From Alteromonas sp. BL110 (GTDB lineage Bacteria > Pseudomonadota > Gammaproteobacteria > Enterobacterales > Alteromonadaceae), in contig NZ_CP031967.1 in NCBI RefSeq assembly GCF_003443615.1, forward strand, positions 4,030,001 to 4,094,000: 64,000 bases of DNA, read 5' to 3'. Made by a program: the position numbers and the translations under genes. The notes under the pieces were generated by a model. It did no database searches. It saw only the letters and a program-made list of their open reading frames with translations, and was not told where the DNA came from. Below are positions 55,798-64,000 of the stretch, piece by piece (the first letter of the stretch is position 1; every line of letters begins with the position of its first letter).

Positions 55798-56307
55798 CTA
55801 TTTTATCTTTGTTTTATTATTGGTATCTCGACTTTGTCTGATAAGTGCATCCCCACTTACAAAATCAGACTTTGATAGGCGGTCATACAGTAAAACGTTG
55901 GCTGTTGCCGCCAAATTCATACACGAATAAGTGGGTATATATACGACGTGGTCACACCACGACAGAGTGTCTTCACCTACACTTCCATCTTCAGGGCCTA
56001 AAATATAAAAGGCATTTTCTGGGTGTTCAAACGTTGGTAAAGGCTCTGCACCTTCAACAAGTTCAACCGCAATTACGGACGCCCCCTCTGGTACAACGTC
56101 CCGCAAATTATCAACGCCAACTGTCGGAATAACCTTATGAAACGCTTTCGTATCTGCGTTAAAGTCTTTAGCGAAGCGATAACGCTGCCCCGTATAAAAT
56201 ACACTTGCGACACCGTAGCATCCTGCAGCACGTAAAATAGACGCTACATTAACTGGATTTTTTGGGTTAACTAACCCAATCGAAATTTTTTGATTTGCTA
56301 TTTGCAC
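55798..56307 (-). CDS. SpoU/TrmH-family RNA methyltransferase
   Basis: This is a SPOUT-knot methyltransferase of 169 residues with the N-terminal motif 1 (NPVNVASILRAAGCYG), motif 2 YILGPEDGSVGE and motif 3 YIPTYSCMNLAATANVLLYD. These fit 2'-O-ribose methyltransferases of tRNA or rRNA. The exact target base cannot be assigned. The start is GTG at 56307. About 100 bp upstream of the acyltransferase on the same strand. Confidence 0.85.
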   Translation of the reverse strand: MQIANQKISIGLVNPKNPVNVASILRAAGCYGVASVFYTGQRYRFAKDFNADTKAFHKVIPTVGVDNLRDVVPEGASVIAVELVEGAEPLPTFEHPENAFYILGPEDGSVGEDTLSWCDHVVYIPTYSCMNLAATANVLLYDRLSKSDFVSGDALIRQSRDTNNKTKIK

Positions 56308-56395
56308 GTTTTATTAGCTTTTTATTATTTGAGTTTGATACTGCCATGACTTAAAGGAAGCTGCTACGCGTAATCATAAAAACTAGTCATAAGTA

Positions 56396-56464
56396 TTAGA
56401 ACGAATACTTAAAACCTACAGCACCGTCATCGTGACCGATGCGTTGCTGCAGGTAATCAGTTGC
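56396..56464 (-). pseudogene. Possible 3' remnant of an outer-membrane protein gene
   Basis: A minus-strand frame of 22 codons ends in VGFKYSF and a stop, the signature of the last strand of an outer-membrane beta-barrel. It is preceded by a stop codon in frame, so only the tail would remain. The fragment is short and the reading may be coincidental. Confidence 0.25.
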
Positions 56465-56644
56465 CCGTCAAAACCTTTAAAGAATCTTATATGCCGGGCT
56501 GTTTAAGTGCTCTAATTGCTTTTTCCTCTCTTACCACTATACGCATTGGCATTCTACCTAGTGTTTCACGCCTCTATAATTAACGTATTAGAGAAGATAA
56601 CTAACATTGGTCAGATTACAGCAAAATGCAGACCAACACCGTGA

Positions 56645-56671
56645 AAACTTTGCAACTTCGGTGCAAAGTTT
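56645..56671. repeat. 10-bp perfect inverted repeat
   Basis: AAACTTTGCA and TGCAAAGTTT flank ACTTCGG. The same half-site occurs in the palindrome at 43294-43307. It may be a regulator site or a small-RNA hairpin. Confidence 0.45.
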
Positions 56672-56922
56672 ACATATTTAATAAAAGTTAGAATACAAAT
56701 ACGCCTTTTATCAGGTAGTTATGTTTAATTAAAGCGGTTAAGCGCGTTTGGCTTGTTGTTGGAGTAGTAGTTACAATGCCATATCAATTGTCCGATTAAG
56801 GCCAAGAACTCATAAGAGGTAAAAGTTATAAGTAAAATATAGGCGATAAGCCCGATGATGTGTTGCCATTTTGAAACACGACAACCTCTTGTAAATAATG
56901 ATTTTTTTTACGCATAAAAAAA

Positions 56923-56943
56923 AGCTCGGATGATATCCGAGCT
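56923..56943 (-). terminator. Terminator after the patatin gene
   Basis: AGCTCGGAT and ATCCGAGCT pair around a short loop; T8 follows on the minus strand. It lies 55 bases after the patatin stop. Confidence 0.88.
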
Positions 56944-56998
56944 ATTAATGGCAACTGTTGCTAAAATCATACAGGACTTGTGTTCAGTTACTACGGAT

Positions 56999-57862
56999 TC
57001 ACCACGCTATCTGGTAATTTAAACCATCCACATTAGTATTAAGACTCTTAAGGTGACGCCTGGCCATACGCCTACCCTGTCCATAACCTCTCAATAGCTT
57101 TTTCTTATCCATAGTAAGTCGTTTAACGCAGAAAGCTTCATCTGGCGCTATCACTCGAATAGTGCAGTCGCTAGGTGGGTTCTTAAGAAAATCGAGGGTT
57201 TCGTTATAAATTGCTGCACGTTGAAGCATCTTTTGTAGGATCGCGGGCTGGTTTCCATACATCTTTTGCATTAACCAAGTTGATTTTACTTCAGGCTTGG
57301 TAAATCCAAGAGGTTGAGAAAGTATTACGGTAATGTCCTTTGCGCCCATGTTATAAGCTTTAATTGCAGGTATTGCATCTGCAACTCCGCCATCTAGGTA
57401 GCGCGTACCGTTAATGATTATTTCATCTCGATATGCAGTGGGTAACGCACAAGACGCTACCATCAATTCGTCCACATTGTCTTCCGTGGCTTGTATATAT
57501 TCACACTCACCTGACTCTGCATTTGTAATCCCTACGTAAAGGGGCATGTTGCTCTTTTCGCCCGGGGCGGGGATACTCATCGATTGCTTTGAGTGATGCC
57601 ACAACCAGTGAACATCTGTCATATGTCCCCCTTTTATGAATCGAAGCGGACTGAAGAACTCTCGCTTCGTTGCATATTGGGTGATAATAGTTTTACTCAA
57701 ACCTTGCATTTTAGAGACGTAAGTCGACAAATTTGTCGCCCCAGCGGACACCCCTAGCGTAAAATCAAAGGGGTAATAGTCTTGCTCCATGAATTTATCT
57801 AGGACGCCAGCCGCAAATATTCCGCGCATAGCGCCACCTTCTACAACTAATGCACTTTTCAT
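56999..57862 (-). CDS. Patatin-like phospholipase (YjjU type)
   Basis: The 287-residue protein has the patatin catalytic dyad: Ser in GVSAGATN and Asp in YLDGGVADA, plus the oxyanion-hole loop GGAMRGIFAAG at the N-terminus. It resembles E. coli YjjU and is cytosolic, without a signal peptide. Family members are lipid acyl hydrolases; the natural lipid is unknown. I use the ATG at 57862, which has GGGAGAG upstream, instead of an in-frame start at 57889. Separated from the pullulanase gene by a terminator. Confidence 0.9.
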   Translation of the reverse strand: MKSALVVEGGAMRGIFAAGVLDKFMEQDYYPFDFTLGVSAGATNLSTYVSKMQGLSKTIITQYATKREFFSPLRFIKGGHMTDVHWLWHHSKQSMSIPAPGEKSNMPLYVGITNAESGECEYIQATEDNVDELMVASCALPTAYRDEIIINGTRYLDGGVADAIPAIKAYNMGAKDITVILSQPLGFTKPEVKSTWLMQKMYGNQPAILQKMLQRAAIYNETLDFLKNPPSDCTIRVIAPDEAFCVKRLTMDKKKLLRGYGQGRRMARRHLKSLNTNVDGLNYQIAW

Positions 57863-57952
57863 CTGTTCTCTCCCTGTAGATACACTCACAACCTTCTGGT
57901 ACGACCACTCCCATTAGCAACTATCCTACAAGAGAATCAAGAGGTATGCCAA

Positions 57953-57981
57953 GAAGAAAAAAACCGCGAACAGGGTCGCGG
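57953..57981 (-). terminator. Terminator after the pullulanase gene
   Basis: On the minus strand CCGCGA and TCGCGG pair around ACCCTG-like loop bases, followed by T7. It lies 50 bases past the pullulanase stop. Confidence 0.8.
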
Positions 57982-58030
57982 CTTTTAAAACTTTAACACT
58001 TAAACGTTAACTAAATTTTCCGATGAGCGT

Positions 58031-61000
58031 TTATTTCATCGTTACAGTCAACATGGGTGCATTACCATCGGGCCCGGCAACCTTAAACTCATACAGGCCC
58101 GACTCCGCTATTTCAATCATCAAATTGTTATTGCTCGCTCCCAAAATTTTAGGTTCACCTGGCGTGACGATATTACTTGCTGCATCATTAGGATTACCAA
58201 GGTTTACCGTTGACCAATCTTCAGAGGCAACTTTAAATTCAATGCTACCTGCGCTTAATTCGATGTCAGCGGTGTAAACACCTTCTTCTTGATATTCAAA
58301 CATATCAACTGCGCCCCAACCGTTCATACCACCACGGATATAAACTTGGGTGTCTCCCCAAAACGCCTCTTTAAATACACCAATGGTAGGTGCGTCTAAG
58401 TCGGTTACGTTGAACACGAACACATAGCGATCAGCTGTTTCAATGTTTAGAACAAGATTGTCATTACTCGCAGCCAACCCAAGAGTTTGCCCCGGTGCTA
58501 AAATGCGATCGGCATCGTCGGCAGACAAAGCACCAAAGTTCACTGTGCTCCAGTCTTCAGACGCAACTTTAAACTCGTAAGTGCCAGGCTCAATATCTCG
58601 AGCAAAAGTATAGATACGACCACCTTGGTAAGAGAACTCATTCTCTGTACCCCACCCGTTCATTGCACCACGAAGGTACACAGGCGTTCCAACGTAGGGT
58701 TCTTCGTTTTCAACCATTAATATAGGCGCTTCGCTGTCTGATGCATCAACGGTAAACAGGTATGTCGCACTGATATCAGGTGTAAACGACAAATTAGTAT
58801 TAGTGCGAGCAAGTACTTTCTCTTCACCTGCTACCACCACCCCTTCTTCACCATCGCCAGCACCAAAGTTCACGGTGCTCCAATCTTCAGAAGCGAACTT
58901 AAACCCATAAGTTACACCACCTTCAAGCACAGCAGTAGCCGTATATACACCGTCACCTTGATAAGTAAATGCATCATCCGTTGACCAGCCGTTCATGTCT
59001 CCGCGAAGATACGCTACGGTATCACCGTAAGGCACTACATCAGGCGCGCCAGATGTTGCATACGCTAAAAGACCGTAGCCTTGAGCACCAGACTGTGGCT
59101 TAACAAACACAGCAATAGTCAGTGCAGGTACAGTAAATGTTCCGTTACCGTCTTCACCCTCAACAAAAGTTGCACCACGCACCGCGGCATCAACTGAGTT
59201 CATTTGTGTTGCGTGAAGTGAAAAGCCGGTTGCTGTATTTACAGTAATAGATTTCTCATCGTAACCCGTGTTAACCAGAACCATTACCGCATCGTTCATT
59301 ATATCTAAGTCTTGACGAGGTACTTCGCTGTTATCTGATACACCATCGTCAATACTCATGGCGATAAGACCACGCTGTTGGCGTGAACCAATATTGTGGA
59401 ACCCAATACGGTCGATAATGTCTTCTGCCGTGGTTAACCTAAACAAAGGGCTGGTCATTCTGATGTTTAGCAGCTCAGCAAATACGTCTGATGCAAACAT
59501 AATATCTGCCATAGACGCTGCACGATTCGGGTTGTAAATGAACTCCCCCATTTCTTCCCAACGGGCTTCATTGTCTTGTGCTAACGGTAAGCCTACATTC
59601 CAATTGTTAGTCTCGTATGTGAAATCTACATAGTTAAACCAATCGCCCGAGTCGTAGGTGTTTCGGTCCATTGATTTAGAGCGAAGCATGTCGCCCCCCA
59701 TTTGCAGAAATGGAATACCCTGAGACACAAGGTTTATACCCATTGCTACATTTTGTGCACGTACTCGCTGTTCTAAGGTGATGTCCTCTGGTAGCGCGTA
59801 GTTTAATTGGTCCCACAAAGTTTCATTATCGTGTTTAGACACATAGTTAATGATGTCTGCCGGGTCTTCTGCATAGCCGCCCAAGTTACTCGTTGCACCG
59901 GCACTACCTGAAGAGGTTTCCAATACATAGTCTTTAAGCGTACCAATCATGCCCATTTTTACACGGTCTTGTGCACTTAACAGCCCATCATCTTCGGGTC
60001 GAAATATAGCGCCCTGACGAATAGCTTCACGAATGCGATCGTTATAAGTACCAATTTCAGTACCGGCCATATTGAGCTGGCTGGCTTGCTCGTAACCGCG
60101 GTCTATTTTGGTCCAACCCTCGCCATAAAAGTAGTTGTCTTCATCAATTGCTTGAACAGCATCACGAAGGCGTACCATGGTATCTTTGGTTGCCTGACTC
60201 ATGATGTCAAAACGGAAAGAATCGTACTTGTAGTGTTCAGCCCACATAAGTAATGAGTCTTCCATGAATTTTTCCATCATGACATTACGTGGCTCAGTGT
60301 CATCGCAGCAAGTTTCGCGAACAATCGCCCCACTATCTACTTCATAGCGGTGGTAATACCCTGGTACAGCTTTATCGAAAACAGACTTACTGAAAACACC
60401 AGATGCATTGGTATGGTTATAAACCACATCGAGTGCAACACGAAGTCCCATTTCATGCAGCGCTTGGATCATAGCGCGCATTTCTACAATACGTTCAACA
60501 CCTTCAGCACTTGATGCATAGCTACCTTCAGGCGCATTAAAGTGATGAGGATCATACCCCCAGTTGAACGTATCTAGATTGCGTAAGTCATTAGTCAACT
60601 GCTGTGCTTTACCCGCTTGTGATAACGGGTCGTAAGCGTTGTAAACGTCAATCAACAATGTGTCCGCGCTTTCTTCTTCACATACTGCAGCACTGCTATT
60701 TAAGCGACAAAGTTTGCCCACTGTATCGTACAAATCAACAGTGTTGGTTGGGTCTTCATCAATAGTTGCGATATCATTCGCCGGAAGGATATGGAAATAG
60801 GTTAGCCCTGCTTGTACTAACTTTTTCAGATGCTCAACCGGTGCCGTTCCCTCTTCGGTAAAGGCAAGGTATTTGCCACGATTTTCTTCGGAAGTAGACA
60901 TATCGCGTACGCTGAAATCACGTATGTGACCTTCGTAAATAACCGCGTCTTCATAATTTTCTACCGTAGGAATGGTGTGAGTATCCCACCCATCAGGTTT

Positions 61001-62362
61001 TAAATCTTCATCGGCAAGGTTTACAAAGCGTGAGAAACGACCGTTTGTGCTAAGCGACACAGAATATGGGTCTGTTACAAGCAGGGTTTCTACGTTACCT
61101 GTAATAGGGTGATATACCGTAACTTCATAGCGATAAAGCTGACGGTCTAGCGACATATCGCTTTCATAGCGCCATACGCCTGACGCGTCATCACGTACCA
61201 TGCCTATACGCTGACTTAACGTTTTATCATCGTTATAAAGCAAAAGGTCGACATTCGAAGCGGTAGGCGCCCACAGCGCAGCGGTAATACCTTGGTCTGT
61301 ATAAACCCCGCCAAGTTGTGCCTCGTCGGCATCATCTTCACCCATGGTGTAAAGTGCATCAATTGCGTTTGCCAATTGAATACCGGTTGCTGCTACAAGT
61401 GCACCGTCTGCATCATATCCTCCAACGACCGCTTGTGTCGTCAGTACAGTTTTCGCATCTTCAACCGACCAGTCTCCTTCCCACGCCTGCATCGAAGATA
61501 AATGCGGTGCGCGAGCAGATTGCTCTTCGGTAAGTGTTGTACTCATCAAAGGCACTTCAGTACCGTTGATTCCCTCTTCTAGGGTGCTCTCTAAATCAGC
61601 TTGAGCTGAATAGTGAAGTTTCACTTCTGATACAGTTTCGGGAACATCCCATAAAATGGTGTTTGTATCTAACCAATGGGCACCAAAGCCTTCTATATCA
61701 ACCGGCTGTGGCCCAAGCGACATGATCGGGAATTCAAAAATCGTTGGCTCGCCCGAAAGAGTAAAGTTCATTCGCACAAAAGTTTCATCGTCTTGTACTA
61801 ATGAACCTTGGAAGTCACCGCCCCCTAATTCTTTACCTGCATCATCAGTACCTTTGTGAATGATGAAGTTATGACAGCTGCCGTAACCTTCTTTAAGGTC
61901 TAATATCCAATAGGCCCCATAGTTCGGATCGATACCGCTATGAATTCGACCGTTCGCCCAATCCGTGTCTGCGTCAGCATAGGCATCACATTCGTCATTG
62001 TTCCAAGTATGTAGTCGCCATCCTTCATAAGCAGCGTCGTTACTAGAATTATCCGCGTCTACCGCAGCGCGATTGTAATATAGTACCGCTTGATTAGATG
62101 ACGGGGTAAATACAGGCGCAGGTAGACTCGGATCGGCCCCAGCTTCACACGCGTCGTTTGCTTCGTTAGGAACAAGCGGTGCGTCACATTGAATAGGAGG
62201 CGGCGGCTCGCAGGCCGTTCCTGCTGCATTAGGTACATTGGGCACTTCACAAGTAAGCAAATCGTTTGTGCCTGACTCTACGCCAGAACCGCCGCAACCC
62301 GTTAGTGTATAAGCGCCTACTAAAAGTAACGCGGTCCGCACTACTTTCTTTTTAGTAAACAT
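58031..62362 (-). CDS. Pullulanase-type lipoprotein with three tandem C-terminal starch-binding-like modules
   Basis: The signal ends in TLTGCGG (lipidated Cys 23). N-terminal beta domains precede a GH13 barrel with the pullulanase mark FNWGYDP, then VVYNHT, FRFDIMS, YGEGW and KHDNET. It debranches alpha-1,6 links of starch-like glucans. The last about 335 residues are three copies of a module of about 111 residues, each with a RG-x-MNGW start and a ASEDWSTVN core, likely glucan-binding. I use the ATG at 62362 (AGGAG upstream), not the in-frame one at 62449. The TonB receptor gene ends 84 bases upstream. Confidence 0.93.
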   Translation of the reverse strand: MFTKKKVVRTALLLVGAYTLTGCGGSGVESGTNDLLTCEVPNVPNAAGTACEPPPPIQCDAPLVPNEANDACEAGADPSLPAPVFTPSSNQAVLYYNRAAVDADNSSNDAAYEGWRLHTWNNDECDAYADADTDWANGRIHSGIDPNYGAYWILDLKEGYGSCHNFIIHKGTDDAGKELGGGDFQGSLVQDDETFVRMNFTLSGEPTIFEFPIMSLGPQPVDIEGFGAHWLDTNTILWDVPETVSEVKLHYSAQADLESTLEEGINGTEVPLMSTTLTEEQSARAPHLSSMQAWEGDWSVEDAKTVLTTQAVVGGYDADGALVAATGIQLANAIDALYTMGEDDADEAQLGGVYTDQGITAALWAPTASNVDLLLYNDDKTLSQRIGMVRDDASGVWRYESDMSLDRQLYRYEVTVYHPITGNVETLLVTDPYSVSLSTNGRFSRFVNLADEDLKPDGWDTHTIPTVENYEDAVIYEGHIRDFSVRDMSTSEENRGKYLAFTEEGTAPVEHLKKLVQAGLTYFHILPANDIATIDEDPTNTVDLYDTVGKLCRLNSSAAVCEEESADTLLIDVYNAYDPLSQAGKAQQLTNDLRNLDTFNWGYDPHHFNAPEGSYASSAEGVERIVEMRAMIQALHEMGLRVALDVVYNHTNASGVFSKSVFDKAVPGYYHRYEVDSGAIVRETCCDDTEPRNVMMEKFMEDSLLMWAEHYKYDSFRFDIMSQATKDTMVRLRDAVQAIDEDNYFYGEGWTKIDRGYEQASQLNMAGTEIGTYNDRIREAIRQGAIFRPEDDGLLSAQDRVKMGMIGTLKDYVLETSSGSAGATSNLGGYAEDPADIINYVSKHDNETLWDQLNYALPEDITLEQRVRAQNVAMGINLVSQGIPFLQMGGDMLRSKSMDRNTYDSGDWFNYVDFTYETNNWNVGLPLAQDNEARWEEMGEFIYNPNRAASMADIMFASDVFAELLNIRMTSPLFRLTTAEDIIDRIGFHNIGSRQQRGLIAMSIDDGVSDNSEVPRQDLDIMNDAVMVLVNTGYDEKSITVNTATGFSLHATQMNSVDAAVRGATFVEGEDGNGTFTVPALTIAVFVKPQSGAQGYGLLAYATSGAPDVVPYGDTVAYLRGDMNGWSTDDAFTYQGDGVYTATAVLEGGVTYGFKFASEDWSTVNFGAGDGEEGVVVAGEEKVLARTNTNLSFTPDISATYLFTVDASDSEAPILMVENEEPYVGTPVYLRGAMNGWGTENEFSYQGGRIYTFARDIEPGTYEFKVASEDWSTVNFGALSADDADRILAPGQTLGLAASNDNLVLNIETADRYVFVFNVTDLDAPTIGVFKEAFWGDTQVYIRGGMNGWGAVDMFEYQEEGVYTADIELSAGSIEFKVASEDWSTVNLGNPNDAASNIVTPGEPKILGASNNNLMIEIAESGLYEFKVAGPDGNAPMLTVTMK

Positions 62363-62445
62363 AAAATTCTCCTGAATATTTTCGCTGTTTCTGGCGACCG
62401 AACGTTTTTGTGCGTCGCCAAATAAATTACCTAAGATGTTGTTTT

Positions 62446-64000
62446 TCATAGTTGGTATGTCATCCCTAGGTAATATTGGGTGCCAAAGTACTGAATAGTG
62501 CCGGTTTGCTCTTGTGATGCGAAATAGCTTTTGGTTGGCTCATCCGTTAAATTGTTTACTTGAAACAGAACGCTCCAATTGTCGTTAATTTCGTAAGACG
62601 CTTGGTAATCAATAACCAGTTCGTCATCAAAGTTAACAACCTGATCGTTAACCGCTACTTGCTGAGATACGAAGGCATCGCGATAGCGACTAGACAGGCG
62701 AGTTTCAAACCCTTCGTACTCCCAGAAAACGGTTATTGTTGCGACATTTTCAGATAGCCCTGGTAAATTAGCGGCATAAACGCCATCGCCAAGGGTGCGC
62801 TGAATTTCACTTTCTGTATAAGAGTAGCTTGCGCTAACCCCTAAACCTGACCATAACCCAGGTAGCATGCTGTAAATTTGCGTGTAGGCGACTTCTAGTC
62901 CTCTAATGTAGCCACCTTCTGCGTTATTTACCGCAGTGCTATAGCTACCATTTTCTGTAGGCACAGTAACAAAGATAGGATCGCCGTTTTCATCCCTTGC
63001 TAGTTCAGCTTCTTGCCCTGCAAATTCTGGGGTTAAGTAGACTGGAACGCTTACGTTGTCTGGAATGACTACGCCGTTTGCTTCAAAGTCGTAAGGCTCT
63101 ATCTCAATGTCTTCTACAAACGACTCAATGTCCTTATAGAAGCCCGCTACAACCAAAGCACCTTCTGTATCTGAGAAGTAATATTCCCATGACACATCGT
63201 ACTGTGTAGCGTAAAACGGCTCTAAGTACGGGCTATTTCGGGCATTACCACTGACCCTTGCGGTAGGGTTTGATAAAGTAATTTCACCTGAGTCTCTGTC
63301 TTGGAACGCAGTAACTGTTTCAATAGTAGTAGACGCATTCGCCGCAAAACGGTTAATTGGCGCTCTTCCCATTACTTTTGCTGCCGCTACTCGAAGTTGA
63401 GTATCATCGTTTAGTTTAAAGTTCAGGTTAATAGAGGGCAGTACATCTGAATACTCGTGGCTGATTAACGCTGGACGGTAAAAATTATTGATGAGCCCTA
63501 CGTCATCTGTAATGTTTTGTGCGCCTGCTGTTGGGTCGCTTACCTCAACTGACGTACCCGTTTCTAAGTCTTGAATAAGCTGGGTAGCACGCTGCAGTGT
63601 AGTTGAGCTTTGCTTGCTTTTAACGTATCTAACACCGATATTACCTGTAACAGGAATACTGCCAATTTCGGTATTGATGTTTGCCATTAAGTAAGCAGAG
63701 TTTACGGTTTCAAATACATCACCGCTTTCTTGTAGTGTCCACGCTGTCGCCGGGCCTGTTCCTGGGCCATTAATAACCCCAGCAGCTCCCGGCCCCCATG
63801 TTTGAACAGGCTGCGGTCTACCTTCTGGGAACCAGGCATTAAGCGCACTGTTTAAATCCACTGATAAATAGCTTGGGAAATATCCAAAGTCACCGCTCCA
63901 ATCTACTTGCTCGGCCATTTCAGACGTTAGCTGAAGCGGCGGTTGACTGACTGAAAAGGCACTGTCATTACCGTATTCAAAGACAGAGCGATCGTTGTTG
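62446..64000 (-). CDS. TonB-dependent receptor, maltodextrin type (partial)
   Basis: The C-terminal 517 residues of an outer-membrane beta-barrel are visible; the frame stays open to the right window edge, so the plug domain and start are outside. Barrel features include LPSINLNFKLNDDTQLRVA, NSPYLEPFYATQYDVSWEYYFS, GLEVAYTQIYSMLPGLWSGLGV and the terminal YYLGMTYQL. It lies directly upstream of the pullulanase in the same direction, so a substrate of maltodextrins, as in Caulobacter MalA, is inferred from context. Confidence 0.9.
   Translation of the reverse strand, partial: NNDRSVFEYGNDSAFSVSQPPLQLTSEMAEQVDWSGDFGYFPSYLSVDLNSALNAWFPEGRPQPVQTWGPGAAGVINGPGTGPATAWTLQESGDVFETVNSAYLMANINTEIGSIPVTGNIGVRYVKSKQSSTTLQRATQLIQDLETGTSVEVSDPTAGAQNITDDVGLINNFYRPALISHEYSDVLPSINLNFKLNDDTQLRVAAAKVMGRAPINRFAANASTTIETVTAFQDRDSGEITLSNPTARVSGNARNSPYLEPFYATQYDVSWEYYFSDTEGALVVAGFYKDIESFVEDIEIEPYDFEANGVVIPDNVSVPVYLTPEFAGQEAELARDENGDPIFVTVPTENGSYSTAVNNAEGGYIRGLEVAYTQIYSMLPGLWSGLGVSASYSYTESEIQRTLGDGVYAANLPGLSENVATITVFWEYEGFETRLSSRYRDAFVSQQVAVNDQVVNFDDELVIDYQASYEINDNWSVLFQVNNLTDEPTKSYFASQEQTGTIQYFGTQYYLGMTYQL

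Larger units (their letters stand above)
56308..56998. other. 691-bp intergenic stretch with inverted repeats
   Basis: It contains a probable decayed gene end at 56396-56464, a perfect 10-bp inverted repeat AAACTTTGCA/TGCAAAGTTT (56645-56671, 7-base loop), and the patatin terminator at 56923-56943. No RNA gene or complete open frame was recognised. Confidence 0.5.

Noticed and set aside
1..64000. CRISPR array, tRNA, rRNA or complete insertion sequence
   Set aside because: No regularly spaced repeats, cloverleaf sequences, ribosomal RNA signatures or transposase genes were seen in the window.

Overview
This window looks like a chromosomal segment of a marine gammaproteobacterium of the Alteromonas type (order Alteromonadales). 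The evidence is the gene set and order: yejK/yejL/yejM, sohB, yciK, glnS, trhO, a DUF6279 lipoprotein, a VolA/Pla-1-type lipase, and a maltodextrin locus built from a TonB-dependent receptor, a pullulanase, several GH13 amylases, an SLC45-like sugar permease and a LacI regulator. The assignment rests on reading the proteins; no database search was run.

Layout. (1) About 0.9-6.3 kb is an accessory island that looks AT-rich, with every gene on the minus strand: an ApeA-like HEPN protein, two overlapping two-transmembrane proteins of SLATT/DUF4231 type, a Swt1-like HEPN protein with a C-terminal Ig-like segment, and a double zinc-ribbon protein with a HEPN-type Rx4H motif. Three Rx4H proteins next to a pair of predicted membrane effectors form the best candidate for an undescribed defence system here. 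No integrase is visible, but one intergenic hairpin is integron attC-like. (2) 6.3-18 kb holds housekeeping and signalling genes: an EF-hand protein, trhO, a receiver-TPR protein, a radical SAM/DUF4130 DNA-repair pair with an SOS-box-like site upstream, pfkA, a LytS/LytTR two-component pair, and Mpo1-like and PilZ proteins. (3) 18-26.7 kb holds an M61 peptidase, an M23 peptidase, a two-domain PTPS protein, yejK, yejL, a shortened yejM, gmhB and rlmA. (4) 26.7-32.4 kb holds branched-chain acyl-CoA catabolism (acyl-CoA dehydrogenase, 3-hydroxyisobutyryl-CoA hydrolase, a HIBADH-family reductase), a second receiver-TPR protein and a glutathione peroxidase. (5) 32.6-46 kb holds a D-lactate dehydrogenase, cmoM, a Nif3-like protein, a PsrA-like TetR regulator, sohB, a penicillin-acylase-family lipoprotein, a VolA-like lipase, yciK and glnS. 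(6) 46.2-54.7 kb and 58-64 kb form the alpha-glucan utilisation locus, interrupted by an exosortase-associated acyltransferase, a SpoU methyltransferase and a patatin.

How the glucan genes fit together: the TonB receptor imports maltodextrins across the outer membrane. The lipoprotein pullulanase debranches alpha-glucans, the lipoprotein and periplasmic GH13 enzymes shorten them, and the MFS permease carries the products into the cytoplasm. Two copies of a near-palindrome, TGCATACGTATTCA, lie 60-90 bp upstream of two amylase genes and are the likely operators of the LacI regulator encoded next to the cluster.

No rRNA, tRNA, CRISPR array or complete insertion sequence was recognised. Start sites were adjusted where a Shine-Dalgarno-like sequence argued for a different codon.
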